From Ailurus styani (taxonomy: Eukaryota > Chordata > Mammalia > Carnivora > Ailuridae): 64,000 bases of DNA. Positions 58,201-64,000 of this stretch are shown here, piece after piece. The stretch covers positions 250,565 to 314,564 of the forward strand of contig LNAC01000733.1 in the NCBI GenBank assembly GCA_002007465.1, read 5' to 3'. The position numbers and the translations under genes are program-made. The notes under the pieces were generated by a model, which was not told the DNA's origin, did no database searches, and saw nothing but the letters and a program-made list of their open reading frames with translations. The first letter of the stretch is position 1; every line of letters starts with the position of its first letter.

Positions 58201-58798
58201 ACTTACAAAAAAGAAGAATTTAAAGAGACAAAGAAGGTTAATATATAGTGATAAAGGTATTGATTCATCAAGAGGATTTAACAATTGTAAATATATACAC
58301 ACCCAGCACTGGAGCACTTAAATATTTAAAGCTGATATTGAGAGAACTGAAGGAAGAAATAGATAGCAACACAATAATAGTAGAGGACCTCAGTACCCCA
58401 CCTTCAATATTGGAAAGATCATCCAATAGTAAATTAATAAGGAAACGGTGAACCTCAATAACACTGTAGACCAAATGGACCTAACAGACATATATAGAAC
58501 GTTCAACAGCACCAGAATACAATTCTTCTCAAGCACCGATGGAACATTCTACAGGACAGATCATATGTTGGGTCACAAAGCAAGTCTTAACAAATTTGAG
58601 AAAATTGAAATCATATCAAATATCTTTTCTGACCACAATGGTATGAAATCAGAAATCAGTAACACAGGGGAAAACTGAAAAATTCACAAATACATGTAAA
58701 TTACACAACACACTCTGGAACAGTCTATGGCTCAAAGAAGAAATCAAAGGGAAATCAGAAAGTATCTTGAAACAAATGAAAATGAAAACATCAAGTCA

Positions 58799-58890
58799 AG
58801 TGCCAGTCTGGCTCAGTCAGAGGAGATTGTGTCTCCTGATCTCTGGGTCATGAATTCAAGTCCCACATTGTGTGTAGAGCTTAAGAAGGA
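58799..58890 (+). mobile_element. Can-SINE, short copy inside L1
   Basis: AGTGCCAGTCTGGCTCAGTC head and TCATGAATTCAAGTCCCACA, followed by an A-rich tail that has expanded into the adjacent GAAA tract. Confidence 0.8.
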
Positions 58891-58923
58891 AGGAAGGTAG
58901 GGAAGAAGAAAGAAAGAAAGAAA

Positions 58924-58976
<53 letters not shown>

Positions 58977-59101
58977 GAAAGAAAAAAGAAAGGAGGAAGG
59001 GAGAGAGAGAAAGAAAGAAGAAAGGGAGGGAGGAAGGGAAGGAAGGAAGGAAAGAAAGAAAAGAAAAGAAAGAAAAGAAAAAAGGAGAAAGAGGGAGAAA
59101 A
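58885..59101. repeat. (GAAA)n / (GGAA)n purine tract
   Basis: More than 200 bases of almost pure purine on the plus strand, mostly GAAA with GGAA and GGGA variants. Grown from the SINE tail. Confidence 0.95.
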
Positions 59102-59718
59102 AACACAGTATATTAAAATTTATGGGATGTAGCAAAAGCAATCCTAGAGGGAAATTGATAATTAATGTCCACACTAAGAAAAAAGAAAGATCTCAACCTA
59201 ACTTTATACCTCATTGAAATAGAAAAAGAACATACTAAACCCAAAGTTAGAAGAAGGATGGAAATAATAAAGATTAGAGCAGAAGTAAATGAAACAAAGA
59301 TTAGAAAGACAAAAGAAAAAAAATCAATGAAACTAAGAGTTGGTTTTTTAGAAAGATAAACAATACTGACAAACCTTTAGTAAGAGTAAACAAGAAAAAA
59401 TAGAGGACTCAAATAAATGAAATTATAAATAGAAAAGGAAACATGACAATTGATACCACAGAAATACAAAGGATCATAAGAGATTATTATGAATAATTAT
59501 ATGCCGAAAAATTGGATAACCTACCAGAAATGGATACATCCCTAGAAGCAATCTGCCAAGATTGAGCATGAAGAAACAGAAAATCTGAACAGACCAATAA
59601 TAATTGCAGAGCTGAAGCAGTAATCAAAAACCTCCTAACAAAGAAAAGTGCAAGCTCAGATATTTTCACTGGTAAATTCCACCAAATATTTTAGGAATAC
59701 TAATCCTTCTCAAACTCT

Positions 59719-59765
59719 TTCCAAAAACAAACAAACAAACAAACAAACAAACAAACAAATAACAA
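59719..59765. repeat. (AAAC)n microsatellite
   Basis: About nine AAAC units inside the L1 fragment. Confidence 0.9.
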
Positions 59766-59885
59766 CAAAAAAAAAACCCCAAAAAACCAAAAACGAAGAG
59801 GAGGAACTCCCGAACTTATTCTTTGAGGCCTGTATCACCCTGATACCAAAGCCTAATAAGGTCACTATAAGAAAACTATAGGCCA

Positions 59886-59961
59886 CTGAATCACTATGTT
59901 GCATACCTGAAACAAATATATCATTGTGTGTCAAATATACTCAAATAAAAAAAATTAAAAA
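59886..59961 (+). mobile_element. L1 3' tail inserted into L1 ORF2
   Basis: TCACTATGTTGCATACCTGA and ACAAATATATCATTGTGTGT end in an A-rich tail. AAAACTATAGGCCA (59872-59885) and AAAACTCTAGGCCA (59962-59975) are the target duplication with one mismatch. Confidence 0.88.
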
Positions 59962-61024
59962 AAAACTCTAGGCCAATATCCTTGATGAATATAGATGCTA
60001 AAATTCTCTATAAAATTTTAGCAAACTGAATTTAACAGCACATTAAAAGGATTAAGTGGGGTTTACATGATTAAGTGGGATTACCCTTAGGATGCAAGAA
60101 TAGTTCAACATACACAAATCAATAAATGTGATACACCACATTAATAGAATGAAGGATAAAAGTCCTATGATCTTCTCAAATGATGTAGAAAATTTTACAA
60201 AATTCAGTACCTTTTTCCTGATAAAAGCTCTCAACAAATTGCATACAGAGGGATCATGCCTCAACATAATCAAGGCCATATATAATAAACCCACAGCTTA
60301 CTCAGTGGTGAAAAGCTCAAAGCTCTTCGTCTAAAATCAGTAACAAGACAAGGGTGCCTACTCTCACCACTCCTACTTAACATAGTATTGAAAATCCTAG
60401 CCAGAAAAAAAATAAGAACAGAAAGTCCTAGCCAGAACAGTTAGGCAAGAGAAAGAAATAAAAGGCATTCAAATTGAAGAAGTAAAGTTACCTGTTTGCA
60501 GATGATCTGATTTTCTATACAGAAAGTCATAAAGATTTCACCAAATGTGTCGCATGCTGTAAAATTAACATACAGAAATCAGTTGTGTTTCTATACACAA
60601 ACAATGAATATCTGAAAAAAAATAAAGAAAACAGTCTCATTTATAATAGCATCTAAAACAATAACATTCTTAGGAATAAACTTAACCAAGAAAGTGAAAG
60701 ATCTATTTACTGAAAGCTATAACATACTGACACAAATAAATGGAAGGATACCTCATGTTTGTGGATCAGAAGAATATTGTTAAAATGTTCATACTATCCA
60801 AAGCTATTGGAAAGGTTCAATGCAATCCCTATCAAAATCCCTATGACATTTTTTACAGATGCAGAAAAAGACAATCTAAAAATTCATATGGAACCATGAA
60901 AGACCTTGAACAGGCAAAGCAATCCTGACAGAAACCAAAGCCAATGTTAACATACTTCCTGATTTCAAACAATACAGAACAGTAATCAAGACAATTTGTT
61001 ACTGACATGAAAATAAATGCATGG

Positions 61025-61219
61025 GGGCTGTGCCTGGGTGGCTCGTTGGTAAAATGTCTGACTCTTGATTTTGGCTCAGGTCATGCATGGTCTCATGATT
61101 GTGAGACTGTGCCCCACATCAGGCTTTGCACTCAGCGTGGAGTCTGCATGAGATTCCCTCTCCCTCTCCCTCTGGCTCTTGCCCCATTCGCACTCTCTAA
61201 ATAATCTTAAAAAAAAAAA
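61025..61219 (+). mobile_element. Can-SINE inside L1
   Basis: GGGCTGTGCCTGGGTGGCTC head to an AATCTTAAAA tail. The flanking L1 text TTGTTACTGACATGAAAATA and ATGTTACTGGCATTAAAATA is repeated, a diverged target duplication. Confidence 0.88.
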
Positions 61220-61310
61220 TACATAGACAAATCAGTATGTTACTGGCATTAAAATAAACACATAAACCAATGGAACAGAATTGAGAGTCCAGAAAAAAAG
61301 CCCATCCACT

Positions 61311-61377
61311 TGGGGGCAACTGGCTGGCTCAGTCAGTGGAGTGTGCAACTCCTGATCTCAGAGTTGTGCATTTGAGT
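61311..61377 (+). mobile_element. Can-SINE, truncated
   Basis: TGGGGGCAACTGGCTGGCTC then AACTCCTGATCTCAGAGTTG, cut off at an L1 tail. Confidence 0.75.
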
Positions 61378-61505
61378 GATAGGTATATTAACTAACTTTA
61401 TTGTGGTAATCATTTCATCATAGTTATGTGTATTAAATCATCACAATGGACACCTTTAACTTATAAAATGTTATATTTCAATTACATCTCAATAAAGCTA
61501 AAAAT
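61378..61505 (+). mobile_element. L1 3' tail fragment
   Basis: TATTGTGGTAATCATTTCAT and TTATATTTCAATTACATCTC with AATAAAGCTAAAAATAA. Confidence 0.7.
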
Positions 61506-61959
61506 AACCCCCATTTATCCAGAAGTTAGATTTTGTTCCTTGCAACTATGGTTAGGGATTTGGGGTACCATTTACTTAATTTCCCTTTCAGTGCTTTGAT
61601 CCATGGAGTATACACAGGTATCACCAGCAAAAAGAAAAGCAAAGTGCAAGATTGTACAATGCTTGCCAAGAGTACCACACTCTAAAGCAAAGCCCTGGAC
61701 TTGGCTCAGGTTCAAGGATGAAGTGAAACTCCTCCTTCTTATTCTCTCTTGCAGAATCTTGGGACCTGCCCACTGCGGACCTATGTAAAGTGTGGGGGTG
61801 GAGGAAAGAGATGGAGAGGGGGAAAGGAGTGTCAAAGAGAAGTTGAAGAACAGAGCATGTCAAGCTCTAAGAGGGGCCCTGAATATACTAAATACATGTT
61901 TAGTGACTGGGACATGTTCTTACAAGAAGAACCTGTCATTTATCTAAAATTAAAATCCA

Positions 61960-62158
61960 GGGCGCCTGGGTGGCTCAGTGGGTTAAAGCCTCTGCCTTCG
62001 GCTCAGGTCATGATCTCAGCGTCCTGGGATCGAGGCCCGCATCGGGCTCTCTGCTCAGCAGGGAGCCTGCTTCCTCCTCTCCCTGTCTCTCTGCCTGCCT
62101 CTCTGCCTACTTGTAATCTCTCTCTCTGTGTCAAATAAATAAATAAAATCTTTAAAAA
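61960..62158 (+). mobile_element. Can-SINE, young mustelid-type
   Basis: Full-length copy. AAAATCCAG occurs on both sides as target duplication (61951-61959 and 62161-62169). Confidence 0.95.
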
Positions 62159-62587
62159 AGAAAATCCAGCTGAACATCCTGAATTTTTATTTGCTAAATC
62201 TGACAGTCCTAATTTGGATACGATGCTGACCAGACAAAACTGTGGGTTTTAGGATAGAAGAAGGGCAACACAGATATTGAGTATGGGATGAACGACATCT
62301 GCTACAGGTAAGGATTATTATGTCCATTTTATAGATCAGAAACTAAGGCTTAGAGAAAGGAAGGAATAGAGTTAAATACCTATTAAGTTCTAAAGCTGGA
62401 TTAGATTCCTGTGTCCGTGAACCGTGTTGTGTAGCCACTACGTTATTGGCCTGTGTGACTTAAGAGACTTCCAAAAGCAAGAGAGAGGTCAGGTTAAGTG
62501 TTGCTGAACAGTGATCACCCCACCAGTGAAATGTGGCCCAATGGAGGTAACACAGTCAACAGTCAGATTAGCAGCTCCTCCTCAAAG

Positions 62588-62790
62588 AGCAGTGGTTCTC
62601 TACGGGGGTTTGTGTCTCCTCAAGGGACATGTGACAACATCTGGAGACATTTTCAGTTGTCACAACTGTGGAGGGGATGCTACTCCACCTCTAGAAGGTG
62701 GAGGAGATGAATACTCGATGTGCTACACTGCACAGGACAGCTCCTGCAACAGAAGTATCTGGCCCCAAAGTCAATAGTGCAGAGACTAGC
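62588..62790 (+). mobile_element. MER20-like hAT MITE
   Basis: CAGTGGTTCTCTACGGGGGT terminus, ACATCTGGAGACATTTTCAG, TTGTCACAACTGTGGAGGGG, ACTGCACAGGACAGCTCC and AAAGTCAATAGTGCAGAGAC follow the consensus closely. Same family as 8226-8456, opposite strand. Confidence 0.8.
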
Positions 62791-63243
62791 AAATTCCATC
62801 CTAGAGCAAAGAGGGAGTAGAGAAGTGTAGGAATAACCCCTAACACATACCCCTCTAAATACACCGAAGGAATTTGGACAAAGAGCCTGCATGAGATATC
62901 CCCTAACATCCAGGTCTTAGAACCAATCACATGCTATTTTCCTTCCCAGATTTGTACATTTATTTTTTCCTACAACACAGGAATGAAAGTGAAGAATATT
63001 CCAGGTTATATGTCCTATAATCAGAGAGACAGGGTTTGCTCTACAAACGAATTTTAGAATTTATAATTATGAGAATTGTAATTGTATTAGCACCACAATG
63101 GAACTATTTGGTTAAAACAAATTGCAGTAGGTACCCAAGCGATTTAACATCATTTAACTCTTAAGCCAAGCATAAGTGGAAGTAAATCTGCTACTTAAAA
63201 TCATATTTATAAAACCTAATACTCTGTTTAGGTTCTTTGTTTT

Positions 63244-63447
63244 GTTTTGTTTTGTTTTTTAAAGATTTTATTTTTTCATTTGAGAGAGAAAGTGCAAGAG
63301 GGCATAAGTGGGAGGAGGGGCTGAGGGAGAGGGAGAAGCAGGCTCCCTGCTGAGCGGAGAGTCCAACATGGGGCTCAATCCCAGGACTCTGTGATCATAA
63401 TCTGAGCCAAAGGCAGATGCTTAACTGACTAAGACACCCAGGCAACC
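63244..63447 (-). mobile_element. Can-SINE, first of a nested cluster
   Basis: A (TTTTG)n run, then TTTTTTAAAGATTTTATTTT, ending ACACCCAGGCAACC. Confidence 0.9.
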
Positions 63448-63450
63448 ATG

Positions 63451-63684
63451 AATTTTTTTTTTTTAANNNNNNNNNNNNNNNNNNNNNNNNNNNNNNNNNN
63501 NNNNNNNNNNNNNNNNNNNNNNNNNNNNNNNNNNNNNNNNNNNNNNNNNNNNNNNNNNNNNNNNNNNNNNNNNNNNNNNNNNNNNNNNNNNNNNNNNNNN
63601 NNNNNNNNCCTCGATCCCAGGACCCTGGGATCATGACCTGAGCCGAAGGCAGCGGCTTTAACCCACTGAGCCACCCAGGCGCCC
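63451..63684 (-). mobile_element. Can-SINE with assembly gap
   Basis: Poly-T, N run 63467-63608, then the young-type head ending CCACCCAGGCGCCC. GAATTTTTTTT lies on both sides. Confidence 0.88.
63467..63608. other. Assembly gap (142 N)
   Basis: Run of N bases inside a SINE. Confidence 0.95.
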
Positions 63685-63910
63685 GAATTTTTTTTTAAGA
63701 TTTTATTTATTTATTTGAGAGGGAGAGAGTGCGTGTATGCATAAGTGGTGGGGAGGGACAGGGAGAGAGGGAGAGGGACAAACAAACTCCTCCCCGAGTG
63801 CAGAACCCTATGGGGGGCTCAGGCTCCATGCAAGGCTGCATCCAAGGACTCTGACATCATGACCTGAGCCCAAGTCAGATGCTCAACTGACTGAGCCACC
63901 CAGGCTTCCC
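63685..63910 (-). mobile_element. Can-SINE, older, last of a nested cluster
   Basis: TTTTTAAGATTTTATTTATT to CCACCCAGGCTTCCC. CTCTGTTTAGGTTCTTTG occurs before the cluster (about 63222) and after it (63911), so the set grew within one original insertion. Confidence 0.88.
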
Positions 63911-64000
63911 TCTGTTTAGGTTCTTTGGATCACCTGCACTACTGCTGTCCTCCACATGGGGAAGGAATCAAGAGGATTAGGGCGCAAACAAATTTGATCT

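Larger units (their letters stand above)
58230..61310 (+). mobile_element. LINE-1 fragment covering ORF2, multiply interrupted
   Basis: Colinear remnants of L1 ORF2: endonuclease-region peptides (LTIVNIYTPSTGALKYLK near 58272, TDIYRTFNSTRIQFFSSTDG near 58477), then reverse-transcriptase-region sequence (ACTATAGGCCAATATCC type, AACCTACCAGAAATGGATAC) and C-terminal parts (ACTGGCATTAAAATAAAC, CCAATGGAACAGAATTGAGA). Interrupted by a SINE with a purine tract (58799-59101), an L1 tail (59886-59961) and a SINE (61025-61219). Frame broken many times, so not active. Confidence 0.88.
39300..64000. other. Intergenic region upstream of LMOD3, repeats only
   Basis: About 25 kb with no supported exon on either strand. 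In human the next gene is FRMD4B, tens of kilobases away, so its absence here is expected. Content is L1 fragments, SINEs, MIR, L2, MITEs, microsatellites and a U6 retro-fragment. Stretches where I identify nothing include 39310-39830, 42545-43010, 43385-44160, 45260-45890, 47520-48200, 50980-51300, 51560-51900, 52845-53930, 54135-54820, 55890-57570 and 62160-62585. Confidence 0.8.

Noticed and set aside
58813..59174. Frames rich in Phe, Leu and Ser on the minus strand
   Set aside because: Translation of the GAAA purine tract.
58230..61310. L1 as a possibly active element
   Set aside because: ORF2 is interrupted by frame breaks and three insertions, and no ORF1 is seen.
61960..62060. tRNA-like heads of the SINEs as possible tRNA genes
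   Set aside because: They are the tRNA-derived 5' parts of SINEs, repeated dozens of times, followed by SINE bodies and degraded as tRNAs.
61749..62138. Open frame of 129 codons on the plus strand
   Set aside because: The second half is translated Can-SINE. The first half has no recognisable protein.
53000..64000. FRMD4B 3' exons
   Set aside because: No FERM-domain or other FRMD4B-like coding sequence with splice signals was found. The gene is expected further right.

Overview
This window is nuclear DNA from a carnivoran mammal, most likely a mustelid (weasel, mink, marten, ferret group). The lineage call rests on roughly forty tRNA-Lys-derived Can-SINEs. Many are young, with intact target-site duplications, and carry the body variant with CCTCTGCCTTCGGCTCAGG followed by CTGCCTGCCTCTCTGCC, which I associate with mustelids rather than dogs or cats. 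L1 elements, MIR, L2, hAT-type MITEs and a Tigger element fill most of the remaining sequence.

Two protein genes are present and both can be resolved to the base. ARL6IP5 (plus strand) has coding exons at 3787-3962, 20369-20586 and 22752-22924. These join in frame to 188 codons plus stop, the usual length of this four-pass ER membrane protein. LMOD3 (minus strand) has coding exons at 38680-38973, 34944-36344 and a last exon of only 27 bases at 28013-28039. These give 573 codons plus stop, somewhat longer than the human protein of about 560 residues. The two genes converge tail to tail. This matches the human 3p14.1 order UBA3 - ARL6IP5 - LMOD3 - FRMD4B as I recall it. The GC-box-rich first 155 bases are probably the edge of the UBA3 CpG island. 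FRMD4B is expected beyond the right edge, and no exon of it is visible here.

Layout: 1-155 GC-rich promoter edge; 156-3595 repeat-bearing spacer; 3596-3786 ARL6IP5 promoter and 5' UTR; 3787-22924 ARL6IP5 with a 16.4 kb first intron that contains an RPL9 processed pseudogene (about 19370-20077); 22925-28012 the two convergent 3' UTRs with a Tigger element and SINEs between them; 28013-38973 LMOD3; 38974-39300 LMOD3 upstream region; 39300-64000 intergenic DNA made mostly of L1 and SINE insertions, including a broken L1 of about 3 kb (58230-61310) and a U6 snRNA retro-fragment (51932-51972).

No previously undescribed system is visible. The items most worth a second look are three short direct duplications joined by single N bases (probable assembly artefacts between haplotypes), the U6 fragment with a perfect 15 bp target duplication, the 8-codon last exon of LMOD3, the lengthened acidic coding repeat of LMOD3, an L1-in-L1 insertion, degenerate tandem units upstream of the large L1, and an isolated 19 bp perfect inverted repeat.
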